The notes below the pieces were generated by a model, which saw only the letters and a program-made list of their open reading frames with translations, had not been told where the DNA came from and did no database searches. Below, piece by piece: positions 19,607 to 28,793 of a stretch of DNA of 64,000 nt (position 1 is the stretch's first letter; every line of letters begins with the position of its first letter). Origin of the DNA: Neptuniibacter sp. CAU 1671 (GTDB lineage Bacteria > Pseudomonadota > Gammaproteobacteria > Pseudomonadales > Balneatricaceae); the NCBI RefSeq assembly GCF_029222905.1, contig NZ_JARHUE010000002.1, positions 248,001 through 312,000 of the forward strand. Direction: 5' to 3'. Made by a program: the position numbers and the translations under genes.

Positions 19607-20284
19607 ATGTCTGATTTTCTTATAGCGCCTTCAATTCTCTCAGCTGATTTTGCCCGTCTGGGTGAAGAGGTGGACGCGGTGTTGGCCGCGGGTGCCGATA
19701 TCGTGCACTTTGACGTAATGGATAATCACTATGTGCCTAACCTGACCATCGGACCGATGGTGTGTCAGGCCCTGCGCAAATACGGTGTTACCGCGCCAAT
19801 TGATGTGCATCTGATGGTTAAGCCGGTGGACCGCATCATCGGTGATTTTATCGATGCAGGTGCCAGCTATATCACCTTCCATCCTGAAGCCAGCGAACAT
19901 GTCGATCGTTCGTTGCAGATGATCCGTGATGGCGGCTGTAAATCAGGCCTGGTGTTTAATCCGGCAACGCCCCTGTCTCATCTGGAGTATGTGATGGACA
20001 AGGTGGATATGGTGCTGCTGATGTCCGTTAACCCCGGATTTGGTGGGCAGAAATTCATCCCGGGTACACTGGATAAGCTGCGTCAGGCGCGTGAGCTGAT
20101 CAAACAGAGTGGCCGGGATATCCGTCTGGAAATTGATGGTGGTGTTGGCATTGCCAATATCCGCGCCATCGCTGAAGCCGGTGCGGATACCTTCGTCGCA
20201 GGATCAGCCATCTTCAATACTGATAATTACGCAGAAACCATTCGTCAGATGCGTGCTGAACTGGCCGCTGCCGATATTCGCTGA
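19607..20284 (+). CDS. rpe: Ribulose-phosphate 3-epimerase Rpe
   Basis: Interconverts ribulose-5-phosphate and xylulose-5-phosphate in the pentose phosphate pathway. The 225-residue TIM barrel starts [20 protein letters not shown]. The signature [17 protein letters not shown] near residue 35 carries the metal-binding His and Asp, and [12 protein letters not shown] near 140 is the second signature. Its stop overlaps the gph start by one base. The rpe-gph-trpE order matches Pseudomonas. Confidence 0.97.
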   Translation: MSDFLIAPSILSADFARLGEEVDAVLAAGADIVHFDVMDNHYVPNLTIGPMVCQALRKYGVTAPIDVHLMVKPVDRIIGDFIDAGASYITFHPEASEHVDRSLQMIRDGGCKSGLVFNPATPLSHLEYVMDKVDMVLLMSVNPGFGGQKFIPGTLDKLRQARELIKQSGRDIRLEIDGGVGIANIRAIAEAGADTFVAGSAIFNTDNYAETIRQMRAELAAADIR

Positions 20285-20961
20285 TGCGCCGTTTATTTTC
20301 AGGCGATTTGCCGCAACTGGTCATGTTTGATCTGGATGGCACACTGGTGGACAGCGTGCCGGATCTTGCAGTTGCTGTTGATCTGATGTTGCAGGCGCTG
20401 GAGCGTCCCGCCGCTGGTGAAGATCAGGTGCGTGCTTGGGTCGGTAATGGTGCCAGTGTGCTGGTGCAGCGCGCCCTGAGTGGAAGTCTTAAGGTGTCAC
20501 CGGATCTGGATCCTGATCTGACCCATCAGGCGCAGGCGCTGTTCATGCATTTTTATGGTGAAGCCACCGCTGAACGCAGTGTGCTGTATCCTGGCGTGCG
20601 TCATTGCCTTGACCAACTGCAGCAGCAGGATGTGACCATGGCGCTGGTGACAAACAAACCGCTCCGTTTTACTGAAACCATGCTGGAACAGCTGCAACTG
20701 GCGAATTATTTCAACGTGGTGCTGGGCGGTGACAGTGTTGCCACTAAAAAGCCCGATCCCGAAATGCTGTTGACCTGCCAGGCGCGCGCGGGGGGTTCGG
20801 CCCAGTACAGCCTGATGGTGGGTGATTCTAAAAATGATGTGCTCGCGGCGCGTTCCGCCGGTTCGCCGGTGGCATGTGTCAGCTATGGTTATAACCACGG
20901 TGAGCCGATCGCTCAGTCCGCGCCGGATCTGCTGGTGGACTCGCTGGCTGAATTAGTCTGA
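20284..20961 (+). CDS. gph: Phosphoglycolate phosphatase Gph
   Basis: HAD-family phosphatase that removes 2-phosphoglycolate formed during DNA repair. The protein has 225 residues. HAD motif I is FDLDGTLVDS near residue 16. Motif II is LVTNKP near 121. Motif III is the lysine in KKPDPEML near 156, and motif IV is MVGDSKNDVLAA near 176. Coupled to rpe by a one-base overlap. Its end overlaps the convergent LysR gene by 9 bp. Confidence 0.95.
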   Translation: MRRLFSGDLPQLVMFDLDGTLVDSVPDLAVAVDLMLQALERPAAGEDQVRAWVGNGASVLVQRALSGSLKVSPDLDPDLTHQAQALFMHFYGEATAERSVLYPGVRHCLDQLQQQDVTMALVTNKPLRFTETMLEQLQLANYFNVVLGGDSVATKKPDPEMLLTCQARAGGSAQYSLMVGDSKNDVLAARSAGSPVACVSYGYNHGEPIAQSAPDLLVDSLAELV

Positions 20962-21870
20962 GTGCGAGCTCTCGTTATCCTGTCGCAACATGCTGCGTGC
21001 CATATTGGTAATCGCTACGACGGCAGGGTGGGTTAATCGTCGTTCCAAGGATACGGCATAGAACCGCTCCCTTATCTCATCAATCGTGCCGACGGGCTGC
21101 ACCTGATACAGCTCTGATATTTCTGCACTGATTGCACTTGGGCCACAGAAAAGCCCCCGCCCGGCCTGACCAAACGTGGCCAGCAACGCATTATCCACAC
21201 ATTCTGCGATCACCCGGGGGCGTCGGCCATGCTGCTGGAACCAGCGCCATAAATTGCTGCCCAGCATAGTGTCGCTGGTGGGCATCAGCATCGGTGCGCC
21301 TTCCAGTGAGGCGGGAAACGCGGGCTGGTAGCGGTTGGCCAGCGCCTGTTTGGCGAACAGGCAGACAGTGGATTCCCCCAGCAGGTGATTGTAGGCCCGC
21401 ACATGAAAACTGGTATCGACCGGGCGATCGCTGAGTACCAGATCGACCCGCTGGGCGGTCAATTCTGCCAGCAGTGTTTCCATTGAGCCTTCCCGGCACT
21501 CCAGTCGAATCGGCTCAGCCAGATCAAAGATCGGCTCCAGCAGGCGATTCACAATCTGCTTCGGCATGGCATCGGTAATGCCAATGGCAAAGCGGTTCAG
21601 CGGGCTGTCACTGCGCAGTTGTTCCTGCATGGCATCGCCAATGGCAAAAATCTGTCTGGCATATTCACGCGTGCGACGTCCCGCCGGGGTGAGTTCCAGA
21701 CCGCGACCATGTTTTTGCAGCAGGGTGCAGCCGAGTTGTTCTTCCAGTAAGCGAAGCTGGCCGGAGATAGTCTGCGGGGTGAGATTAAGTTTTTCACTCG
21801 CCTGACTGATGGATCCCTCTTCGGCGACCACCAGAAAATAACGTAAGTGTTTGTAGTTGAGGTGCGACAT
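20953..21870 (-). CDS. nhaR: LysR-family transcriptional regulator, NhaR-like
   Basis: A 305-residue LysR regulator. The N-terminal helix-turn-helix SHLNYKHLRYFLVVAEEGS and QASEKLNLTPQTISGQLRLL closely resemble E. coli NhaR, the sodium-responsive activator of the nhaA antiporter gene. The effector-binding domain follows from about residue 90. No nhaA lies in the window, so its target here is unknown. It is transcribed away from the candidate sRNA and trpE, and converges with gph. Confidence 0.85.
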   Translation of the reverse strand: MSHLNYKHLRYFLVVAEEGSISQASEKLNLTPQTISGQLRLLEEQLGCTLLQKHGRGLELTPAGRRTREYARQIFAIGDAMQEQLRSDSPLNRFAIGITDAMPKQIVNRLLEPIFDLAEPIRLECREGSMETLLAELTAQRVDLVLSDRPVDTSFHVRAYNHLLGESTVCLFAKQALANRYQPAFPASLEGAPMLMPTSDTMLGSNLWRWFQQHGRRPRVIAECVDNALLATFGQAGRGLFCGPSAISAEISELYQVQPVGTIDEIRERFYAVSLERRLTHPAVVAITNMARSMLRQDNESSHSD

Positions 21871-21931
21871 GGTTCGAAAAAACCGAATTATAATGGGTGT
21901 TTATTCGAGTTTTATTTATACGTCACCCGGC

Positions 21932-22062
21932 TATACTTTTCCAGACAGGCTTGCGCAACGGGTCGTTTGAAGTCACGTCTCACCCGACCCAAAGTCTGTG
22001 TTCACATGACAGGCGCTCAAATGAGTGAATTGCTCCCCCCGGCCCAGCCGGGGTCTTTTTTT
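21932..22062 (+). ncRNA. Candidate small RNA with its own intrinsic terminator
   Basis: A TATACT -10 element (21932-21937) is followed about 95 bp later by a strong Rho-independent terminator (22037-22062) with no convincing reading frame between. The 5' part can fold into a hairpin, GGGTCG (21960-21965) with CGACCC (21985-21990). The predicted transcript runs from about 21944 to 22062. The -35 region is weak, and no known sRNA family is recognised by eye. An alternative is a truncated or terminated leader upstream of trpE. Confidence 0.4.
22037..22062 (+). terminator. Orphan Rho-independent terminator upstream of trpE
   Basis: Stem CCCCGG (22037-22042) with CCGGGG (22048-22053), loop CCCAG, followed by TCTTTTTTT. 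It points in the plus direction, although the preceding annotated gene (nhaR-like) is on the minus strand. So it must end an unannotated transcript. Confidence 0.8.
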
Positions 22063-22159
22063 CTGACTGATGACTTGGCTCACTGTTTTTGGCAGTTGCG
22101 GGTCTGTTTCTGCTGCATCTCGCCCTTTACCAAAGCAAGGCTGTTCCCTACACAGGCGG

Positions 22160-22188
22160 TTGATTAGAAGCGCCGCCTGCTATATGGT
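22160..22188 (+). promoter_or_regulatory. Candidate promoter of trpL-trpE
   Basis: TTGATT (22160-22165), 17-bp spacer, TATGGT (22183-22188). The predicted start near 22195 places the putative trpL start codon 30 nt into the transcript, a spacing usual for attenuated amino-acid operons. Confidence 0.45.
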
Positions 22189-22224
22189 TTGGGCATTCTT
22201 ACATTACGCAGAACGCCCATTACC

Positions 22225-22308
22225 ATGAACCGTTCAACATTCAATCCTGTCTTTTCTCTCGCTGCCTCGCAGTGCGGATTGTCATGGCGATGGCGGACCT
22301 GTCACTAA
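22225..22308 (+). CDS. trpL: Putative trp operon leader peptide (27 aa, two Trp codons)
   Basis: A short frame begins MNRSTFNPVFSLAASQ and ends SWRWRTCH followed by TAA. It has two Trp codons spaced by one Arg codon close to its stop. It lies 118 bp before trpE and just after the candidate promoter, where an attenuator leader should be. Weak points: no clear Shine-Dalgarno sequence is visible. The following RNA shows a hairpin (GGCACG 22312-22317 with CGTGTC 22323-22328) but no textbook GC-stem plus U-run before trpE. Confidence 0.45.
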   Translation: MNRSTFNPVFSLAASQCGLSWRWRTCH

Positions 22309-22426
22309 TCGGGCACGGATCTCGTGTCTCAGTCTCTGAATGGCGTTGTTTTATATCACTTTTTAGCTAAACGCCGGTTACTCCTTTCGCTAAGCCCTGT
22401 ATCTGTTGGGCCGTAGAGAGAACAGC

Positions 22427-23911
22427 ATGAACCAAGAACAATTTAATGCCCTGTCGGCAGAGCACTACAATCGAATTCCGGTAATCCGTGAGGTTCTGGC
22501 GGATCTGGATACGCCGCTTTCCACCTATATGAAGCTGGCCAATGCGCCCTACAGTTATCTGTTTGAGTCTGTAGAAGGCGGAGAAAAATGGGGCCGTTAT
22601 TCCATCATAGGGCTGCCCTGTCGAACCGTGCTGCGGGCCTGTGGTGATCAGATTACGGTAACCACCGATGGCAACGTGGTTGAATCGCTACAGCATGAGG
22701 ATCCGCTGGCGTTTGTCGAACAGTTTCAGCAGCGCTACCGGGTACCTGAGTTGCCAGGATTGCCGCTGTTTAATGGCGGTCTGGTTGGATATTTCGGTTA
22801 TGACACCGTACGTTATGTCGAAAAACGTCTGCGGGACAGCTGTCCGGTGGATGTACTGAATACCCCGGATATCCTGCTGATGGTGTCGGATGAGCTGGTG
22901 GTGTTTGATAACCTCAAAGGCAAGCTGATTCTGATTGTGCATGCAGACCCGGCTGAAGCTGGTGCGTTTGATAAAGCACAGAGCCGTCTGAATGAGCTGG
23001 TGAATCAGTTGCGCTCAGCTATCCCGTTCGAGGAAACACCACAGAGTGCTATTCGCACCGTGGAAGAATCGGAGTTCAAATCCAGCTTTGGTGAACAGGC
23101 GTTTCAGGATGCGGTCAGCCGGATCAAGGATTATGTGCTGGATGGCGATATCATGCAGTGCGTTATCTCCCAGCGCATGTCGATTCCTTTCAGCAGTAAA
23201 CCGCTCGATCTTTATCGTGCGCTGCGTTGTTTAAATCCCTCACCCTATATGTATGCCCTCAACCTTGAGGACTTTCATGTGGTGGGCTCTTCACCGGAGA
23301 TTCTCGCCCGGGTAGAAAACGGCGTGGTCAGTGTGCGGCCCATTGCCGGTACCCGTAAACGCGGTGCCACACCGGAAGAGGACCTGGCCATGGAACAGGA
23401 GTTGCTGGCCGATCCGAAAGAGATTGCAGAACATCTGATGCTGATCGATCTGGGCCGAAATGATGTTGGGCGGGTGGCTGAAGTCGGTGGTGTGGAACTC
23501 ACGGATAAGATGGTGATTGAGCGTTATTCACACGTGATGCATATCGTTTCTAACGTTAATGGTCGTCTTAAACCGGATGTGACTGCGATGGACGTACTGC
23601 GTGCAACGCTGCCAGCGGGCACGTTGAGTGGCGCACCCAAAGTGCGTGCCATGGAAATTATTGACGAGCTGGAACCGGTGAAACGCGGAGTGTATGGCGG
23701 CGCGGTAGGTTATCTCTCCTGGAACGGCAATATGGATACGGCGATTGCAATCCGCACGGCTGTTATCAAGGATGAGGTGCTGCATATTCAGGCGGGTGCC
23801 GGTATTGTCGCTGATTCAATCCCGCGCCTTGAGTGGAAAGAGACCATGAACAAGGGTCGGGCCATTTTCAGTGCCGTGGCTATGGTGGAACAGGGCCTGG
23901 ACAACCTGTAA
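22427..23911 (+). CDS. trpE: Anthranilate synthase component I TrpE
   Basis: Converts chorismate to anthranilate with ammonia supplied by TrpG, the first committed step of tryptophan synthesis. The ATG at 22427 gives 494 residues. The N-terminal domain shows [20 protein letters not shown], part of the Trp feedback site. The chorismate-binding domain runs from about 230 to 485 and has [30 protein letters not shown] and AGAGIVADS. TrpG lies 1.4 kb downstream, separated by a convergent chrA. The trpL-like leader precedes it. Confidence 0.97.
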   Translation: MNQEQFNALSAEHYNRIPVIREVLADLDTPLSTYMKLANAPYSYLFESVEGGEKWGRYSIIGLPCRTVLRACGDQITVTTDGNVVESLQHEDPLAFVEQFQQRYRVPELPGLPLFNGGLVGYFGYDTVRYVEKRLRDSCPVDVLNTPDILLMVSDELVVFDNLKGKLILIVHADPAEAGAFDKAQSRLNELVNQLRSAIPFEETPQSAIRTVEESEFKSSFGEQAFQDAVSRIKDYVLDGDIMQCVISQRMSIPFSSKPLDLYRALRCLNPSPYMYALNLEDFHVVGSSPEILARVENGVVSVRPIAGTRKRGATPEEDLAMEQELLADPKEIAEHLMLIDLGRNDVGRVAEVGGVELTDKMVIERYSHVMHIVSNVNGRLKPDVTAMDVLRATLPAGTLSGAPKVRAMEIIDELEPVKRGVYGGAVGYLSWNGNMDTAIAIRTAVIKDEVLHIQAGAGIVADSIPRLEWKETMNKGRAIFSAVAMVEQGLDNL

Positions 23912-23916
23912 CCAGA

Positions 23917-25113
23917 TTACAGTAGCAGCCACCCCAGCATCGGGCAGAGCAGCACCACCCGCCAGGGGGGCTGTTTGCCCAATGTCAGAGCCAGAAACGC
24001 GACAACGGCCAGAACCAGTTCGGTAGGTCCGGTCACAGAATTTATCCAGACCGGCTGGTAAAGCGCTGCCAGCAAAAGACCGGTGACGGCAGCGTTGACG
24101 CCCAGAAGAGCCGCCGCGATGCGGGGGCGGGAACGCAGGCTGGCCCAATGGGGTAACACAGCCCATACCAGCAATAATCCGGGTAAAAATAGCATGCAGA
24201 GCGCCAGCAGGCTGCCGCCGATACCGCCCGGGCCTGACTCGATTATGGCACCGTAAAATGCGGCGACTGTGAACAGCGGGCCGGGCATTGCCTGAGCCAG
24301 CCCGTAACCGGTCAGAAAATCATCGTTGCTTAATAATCCGCTCTGCACCAGTGCACTGTCGAGCAGAGGCAGCACAACATGGCCTCCGCCAAACACCAGG
24401 GCGCCACTCTGAAAAAAACCATGGGCCAGTTGCCAGTTTGTGCCCGCTATGGCGGCTATCAGGGGTAACAGGCACAGCAGGGTTATAAACAACAGCAGGG
24501 CCAGGGTCGAGGTGAGCCGGTTGATCCTGACGGGTGGGCAGGGGGCGGAGTTTTGAGCTTGATTTAATAGGTAGGCGCCCAGCAGACCCGCGATGACAAT
24601 CAGTGTCAGTTGTGTCCAGCTGGCAGGCAAGATCAGCATGCACAGCGTGGATAAAAATAGCAATGTCAGGCGGCGGTAGTCGCGCAAGAGTGGTTGACTC
24701 ATGCCCCAGACAGCCTGCGCAATAACAGCAACGGCCACAATTTTCAGGCCGGCGATCAGGCCCTCAGGCAGAGCCGTTGCTAAGTGGATCAGGCCCATGC
24801 CTGCTGCGGTCATCAGAATAGCCGAAGGCAGTGTAAAACCAAGCCAGGCGGCCACTGCGCCAGCGGTTCCACCGCGTAGCTGGCCGAGAGCAAAACCGAC
24901 CTGGCTGCTGGCCGGGCCGGGTAAAAACTGACAGAGTGCGACCAGTTCTGAGTAAGCCTGTTCTGAAAGCCAGCGCCGGTCGCGAACAAAGGCCTGATGA
25001 AAATAGGCCAGGTGAGCTATAGGACCGCCAAAAGAGGTGCAGCCCAGGCGCAGAAAGATCCAGAAAATCTGGCGCGCTTGGCTGAGATCAGTAGCAGCAA
25101 CATGTTCTTTCAT
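23917..25113 (-). CDS. chrA: Chromate transporter ChrA (CHR family, two-domain)
   Basis: Inner-membrane protein of the CHR superfamily that exports chromate, or may move other oxyanions. The ATG at 25113 gives 398 residues; an in-frame GTG at 25134 is possible. The tandem CHR domains show the paired family motifs FLRLGCTSFGGPIAHLAYF (near 22) and CQFLPGPASSQVGFALG (near 65) in the first half. They recur as FFQSGALVFGGGHVVLP and GLAQAMPGPLFTVAAF in the second half. It lies on the opposite strand between trpE and trpG, an insertion into the trp region. Confidence 0.93.
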   Translation of the reverse strand: MKEHVAATDLSQARQIFWIFLRLGCTSFGGPIAHLAYFHQAFVRDRRWLSEQAYSELVALCQFLPGPASSQVGFALGQLRGGTAGAVAAWLGFTLPSAILMTAAGMGLIHLATALPEGLIAGLKIVAVAVIAQAVWGMSQPLLRDYRRLTLLFLSTLCMLILPASWTQLTLIVIAGLLGAYLLNQAQNSAPCPPVRINRLTSTLALLLFITLLCLLPLIAAIAGTNWQLAHGFFQSGALVFGGGHVVLPLLDSALVQSGLLSNDDFLTGYGLAQAMPGPLFTVAAFYGAIIESGPGGIGGSLLALCMLFLPGLLLVWAVLPHWASLRSRPRIAAALLGVNAAVTGLLLAALYQPVWINSVTGPTELVLAVVAFLALTLGKQPPWRVVLLCPMLGWLLL

Positions 25114-25295
25114 GGGTAGTCTGGTGTGTGGCACTTTGTAAAAAATTGGGTGTGATGGTTACAGTAGATTATGACGTTTTAATGTCGCTTCTCTGACCTC
25201 CCGCCGCTCAGGTTTTATGCTAACATTGCCCGCTTGAATCTGAACGATCAGGCATAATAACCGGTCACGGAACCATCTCGGGAGTATCTTTTTCC

Positions 25296-25880
25296 ATGCT
25301 GTTGATGATCGACAACTATGACTCTTTCACCTACAACGTGGTGCAGTATCTGGGTGAGTTGGGTGCTGAGGTTCAGGTGTATCGCAATGATGAAATCACC
25401 CTTGACCAGATTGAAGCGCTGCAACCTGAACAGCTGGTTATTTCGCCAGGCCCTTGTACGCCCAATGAAGCGGGAGTTTCTGTGCCGGCGATTGAGCGTT
25501 TTGCCGGTAAGCTGCCTATTCTGGGTATCTGTTTGGGTCACCAGAGTATCGGTCAGGCGTTTGGTGGCAGAATTGTACGTGCCAAACAGGTCATGCACGG
25601 TAAAACCTCACCGGTTTATCACAAAAACCAGGGTGTGTTTGCCGGTTTAAATAACCCTGTTGAAGTCACCCGTTATCACTCCCTGGTGATCGAGCAGGCG
25701 TCACTGCCTGATTGTCTGGAAATCACTGCATGGACCCAGAATGCAGACGGATCTATTGATGAGATCATGGGTGTGCGCCATAAAACGCTGGATATTGAAG
25801 GTGTTCAGTTTCATCCGGAATCGATTCTGACTGAACAGGGCCATGAGTTGCTGGCGAACTTTCTCCGTCGCAGCCGTTAA
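25296..25880 (+). CDS. trpG: Anthranilate synthase component II (glutamine amidotransferase) TrpG
   Basis: Releases ammonia from glutamine for TrpE. The 194-residue class I amidotransferase starts [20 protein letters not shown]. The catalytic Cys is in [12 protein letters not shown] near residue 80, and His-Glu are in [13 protein letters not shown] near 171. It heads trpG-trpD-trpC, with spacings of 21 and 11 bp. The frequently used pabA alternative is unlikely given the trpDC neighbours, but dual use is possible. Confidence 0.95.
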   Translation: MLLMIDNYDSFTYNVVQYLGELGAEVQVYRNDEITLDQIEALQPEQLVISPGPCTPNEAGVSVPAIERFAGKLPILGICLGHQSIGQAFGGRIVRAKQVMHGKTSPVYHKNQGVFAGLNNPVEVTRYHSLVIEQASLPDCLEITAWTQNADGSIDEIMGVRHKTLDIEGVQFHPESILTEQGHELLANFLRRSR

Positions 25881-25901
25881 ACCGCCAGAAAGAGGAATAA
25901 A

Positions 25902-26927
25902 ATGGATATCAAACAGGCACTGGCGACCCTTGTTGAACACAGGGACCTGAACAAAGCAGAGATGCAGCAGGTGATGCAGCAGATCATGACGGGTCAGGCG
26001 ACGGATGCGCAGATTGGCGGATTGCTGATTGGTCTGCGTATGAAAGGCGAAACCGTAGCCGAGATCAGTGGCGCCGCTGCAGCGATGCGCTCACTGGCTG
26101 TGCCCGTGAATATTCAGGCTGAAAATGCGGTAGATATTGTTGGTACCGGTGGTGATGGTGCCAATCTGTTTAATGTATCCAGTGCCAGCGCCATGGTAGT
26201 GGCGGCGGCTGGTGGACATGTTGCTAAGCACGGTAACCGTTCAGTGTCCTCAAGCTCCGGCTCTGCCGATCTGCTGGAAGCGGCCGGGATCAAGCTGGAT
26301 CTCACTCCCGAGCAGATCGGCCGTTGTATTGATGAGGTGGGTGTCGGCTTTATGTTCGCACCACAGCACCACAGCGCGATGAAACATGCGATCGGTCCGC
26401 GTAAAGAGATGGCGCTGCGGACCCTGTTTAACGTATTGGGTCCGCTGACCAACCCGGCGGGTGCTAAACACTATCTGCTCGGCGTCTTCGACCGCAAGCT
26501 CTGCCGTTTGCTGGCGGAAGCGCTGCTGGAGCTGGGTGCAAAACATGCCCTGGTGGTGCATGCGGATGAAGGTCTGGATGAAATCAGTCTGGCAGGCACT
26601 ACGTATATTGCAGAACTGCGTGATGGTGAAGTAACGGAATACAGTTTCCTGCCGAATGATGCCGGGCTTGAACTCGAGTCGTTGGATGGTCTGCAGGTGA
26701 ATTCCTCGGATGAAAGTCTGGCCCTGATCCGTGCAGCCTTTGCCGGTGAAAATCTGAAAGCCGCCAATATGATTGCCCTGAATGCCGGTGCTGCTCTGTA
26801 TGCAGCGGATCTGGCTGATTCCATCGCTGCCGGTGTGGCCAAGGCACGCGAGGTGATTCAATCCGGTGCCGCGGCAGCAAAAATGGCAGAGCTGGCTCAG
26901 TTCAGCCAGTCTCTTGTTACTGAATAA
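25902..26927 (+). CDS. trpD: Anthranilate phosphoribosyltransferase TrpD
   Basis: Joins anthranilate to PRPP, the second step of tryptophan synthesis. 341 residues, normal length. Signatures are the PRPP-binding [16 protein letters not shown] near residue 77, [19 protein letters not shown] near 106 and the metal-binding region [10 protein letters not shown] near 220. Well-placed AAAGAGG ribosome-binding site before the ATG. Confidence 0.97.
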   Translation: MDIKQALATLVEHRDLNKAEMQQVMQQIMTGQATDAQIGGLLIGLRMKGETVAEISGAAAAMRSLAVPVNIQAENAVDIVGTGGDGANLFNVSSASAMVVAAAGGHVAKHGNRSVSSSSGSADLLEAAGIKLDLTPEQIGRCIDEVGVGFMFAPQHHSAMKHAIGPRKEMALRTLFNVLGPLTNPAGAKHYLLGVFDRKLCRLLAEALLELGAKHALVVHADEGLDEISLAGTTYIAELRDGEVTEYSFLPNDAGLELESLDGLQVNSSDESLALIRAAFAGENLKAANMIALNAGAALYAADLADSIAAGVAKAREVIQSGAAAAKMAELAQFSQSLVTE

Positions 26928-26938
26928 AGAAGTGATTC

Positions 26939-27766
26939 ATGTCTGATACTCCGACCATTCTGAAAAAAATCCTCGCCCGCAAGGCGGAAGAGGTCGCTGA
27001 ACGCCAGCAGAACTGCTCAATTGCGGACCTGAAACAGCGGATTGCTGACCAGCAGGGCAGTGCTTTTGACCCGCGCGGATTTGTCGATAGCATGGCACAT
27101 GCGCTGGCGGCGGGTTTCCCAGCGGTTATTGCTGAAGCCAAAAAACACAGTCCCTCTAAAGGACTGCTGCGCGATCCGTTTGATCCGGCAGAAATCGCCC
27201 GTTCCTATCAGGCTGGCGGAGCTTCCTGTTTGTCCGTTCTGACCGATAAAGATTTTTTTCACGGCAGTGAAACCTACCTGCAGCAGGCGCGTGCAGCCTG
27301 TCAGTTGCCGGTGATTCGTAAGGATTTTATCGTTGATCCTTATCAGGTGTACGAAGCCCGTGCTATTGGTGCTGACTGTATTCTGCTGATTGTTTCTGCA
27401 TTGTCTGACCCACAGCTTAAAGAACTCAACGACCTGGCGGTCAGCCTCGGTATGGATGTGCTGGTAGAGGTGCATGGTGCGGATGAATTGCAACGTGCCC
27501 TGACGCTTAATACACGTCTTATTGGTATCAATAACCGCAATCTCAATACCTTTGAAGTCAGCCTTGATAATACCTATCAATTGCTGGCGCAGATCCCGAG
27601 CGACCGTATCGTCGTGACTGAAAGCGGTATCCATAACCCTGAAGATGTGCAGGCGATGCGTGCTCATGGTGTGCACAGCTTCCTGGTGGGTGAGGCCTTT
27701 ATGCGTGCCCCGGATCCGGGCGCCAAACTGAAGCAACTGTTTTCTCTGGAGAAAGTAGCCGGATGA
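26939..27766 (+). CDS. trpC: Indole-3-glycerol phosphate synthase TrpC
   Basis: Ring closure of CdRP to indole-3-glycerol phosphate. The 275-residue protein is a single TIM barrel, without the fused PRA isomerase (TrpF) found in E. coli. Motifs: [15 protein letters not shown] near residue 61, [16 protein letters not shown] near 124, and [14 protein letters not shown] near 195. Its stop overlaps the OsmC-like start (ATGA). Confidence 0.97.
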   Translation: MSDTPTILKKILARKAEEVAERQQNCSIADLKQRIADQQGSAFDPRGFVDSMAHALAAGFPAVIAEAKKHSPSKGLLRDPFDPAEIARSYQAGGASCLSVLTDKDFFHGSETYLQQARAACQLPVIRKDFIVDPYQVYEARAIGADCILLIVSALSDPQLKELNDLAVSLGMDVLVEVHGADELQRALTLNTRLIGINNRNLNTFEVSLDNTYQLLAQIPSDRIVVTESGIHNPEDVQAMRAHGVHSFLVGEAFMRAPDPGAKLKQLFSLEKVAG

Positions 27767-28179
27767 GCAATATGAATGCACAGGTTAAATGGGACGGTGA
27801 CGTCCGTTTTGAAGGCACCTCCGGTTCCGGTTTCAAGGTCATGATAGATGGCGAACTGAAACAGGGCCCGCGTCCCATGGAACTGATACTCCTGGGTCTG
27901 GGTGGCTGCACCAGTTACGACGTGGTGGGTATCCTGAAAAAAACCCGTCAGGATGTAGTGGATTGTGTCGCTGAAATTGAAGCAGAACGTGCCGATGCGG
28001 TCCCGGCTGTGTTCACCAAAATCCATGTGAAATTTATAGTCTCTGGTCGTGATCTGAATGAGAAAAAAGTCGCCAGAGCGGTTCAGTTGTCAGCTGAACA
28101 ATACTGCTCAGCCTCGCTGATGCTGGAAAAAGGCGGCGTAGAGATTACCCACAGCTTTGAAATTATCGAAGTTGCCTGA
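27763..28179 (+). CDS. OsmC-family protein (YhfA-like)
   Basis: A 138-residue protein of the OsmC/Ohr fold, whose members are usually thiol peroxidases acting on organic hydroperoxides. Conserved cysteines are visible in [19 protein letters not shown] (near 45) and [11 protein letters not shown] (near 110). It resembles E. coli YhfA more than Ohr. It overlaps the trpC stop by 4 bp, so it is translated with trpGDC. In Pseudomonas-type genomes crp often follows at this point, but it is absent here. Confidence 0.88.
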   Translation: MSNMNAQVKWDGDVRFEGTSGSGFKVMIDGELKQGPRPMELILLGLGGCTSYDVVGILKKTRQDVVDCVAEIEAERADAVPAVFTKIHVKFIVSGRDLNEKKVARAVQLSAEQYCSASLMLEKGGVEITHSFEIIEVA

Positions 28180-28231
28180 AGGCACTGACCTATACTGAAA
28201 CCGTAACGTTTCATACGTACGGAGAAGGTCA

Positions 28232-28675
28232 ATGTCACGTTCGACAGCCCTCATTCTGGGGGCTTTTATTCTGAGCGGTTGCGCCAGTCTCAATCAGCAG
28301 CAATGTGAGCTGAGTGACTGGCAAAAACTTGGCGAACAGGATGGTAAGCGCGGTTATCCCGCAACCCGGCTTGAAACATACCAGTCTGACTGCGCTGAGT
28401 TTTTCATAGAACCTGATGCTAACGCCTATCTTGCGGGACGCCAGCAGGGGCTGGCCGACTTCTGCACCGAGTCTTCCGGTTTTGAAGCGGGCTGGGCGGA
28501 TCTCCCCTATCAGAATGTTTGTCAGGGCGAAGCCGAAGCGGCCTTCTTGCGTGGTTACCTCAGAGGGCGTGATGCGGCCCTTTTTTATTGCTGGACGGGT
28601 GCGTTCAGCAGCTTTAGCCTCAGGCACCGGTTTTTTTATTCATACCCCTTCAGATCCCGCCTGTTTTGCGATTAA
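28232..28675 (+). CDS. DUF2799-type lipoprotein with aberrant C-terminus
   Basis: A 147-residue protein with a lipoprotein signal (lipobox LSGC, Cys at residue 17). The Gly/Cys-rich DUF2799 body follows, with repeated G-x2-GL and Gly-Tyr elements ([34 protein letters not shown]). After about residue 118 the sequence turns into a Phe/Ser/Arg-rich tail unlike the family. This coincides with an intrinsic-terminator-like sequence at 28564-28586 inside the frame. A frameshift or decayed end is possible. Function of the family is unknown. Confidence 0.7.
   Translation: MSRSTALILGAFILSGCASLNQQQCELSDWQKLGEQDGKRGYPATRLETYQSDCAEFFIEPDANAYLAGRQQGLADFCTESSGFEAGWADLPYQNVCQGEAEAAFLRGYLRGRDAALFYCWTGAFSSFSLRHRFFYSYPFRSRLFCD
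28564..28586 (+). terminator. Terminator-like hairpin inside the DUF2799 frame
   Basis: AGGGC (28564-28568) and GCCCT (28577-28581) with an 8-nt loop, followed by six T. It lies within the annotated coding region, 89 bp before its stop. Confidence 0.4.
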
Positions 28676-28747
28676 TGCCGGGTTGAATAACCCGAACAAC
28701 AAGCGTAGAATCACGCGTCCTTTGGAGAACATCCAATCTCCTTGCTT

Positions 28748-28790
28748 CCGGTTATCTGATAATCCGGGGGCTATTAACCCGAAAGGAGCT
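28748..28790 (+). promoter_or_regulatory. Structured leader of rpsF, possible S6:S18 autoregulation site
   Basis: CCGGTTAT (28748-28755) pairs with ATAATCCGG (28759-28767) around a 3-nt loop with a single bulged T. A second GGG...CCC hairpin lies next to the ribosome-binding site GAAAGGAG. In many bacteria the S6-S18 complex binds a hairpin here to repress the operon. The match to that motif is suggestive only. Confidence 0.35.
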
Positions 28791-28793
28791 ACT

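Noticed and set aside
28416-28793. N-terminal extension of rpsF
   Set aside because: The frame is open but overlaps the DUF2799 gene; the strong ribosome-binding site and S6 start are at 28794.
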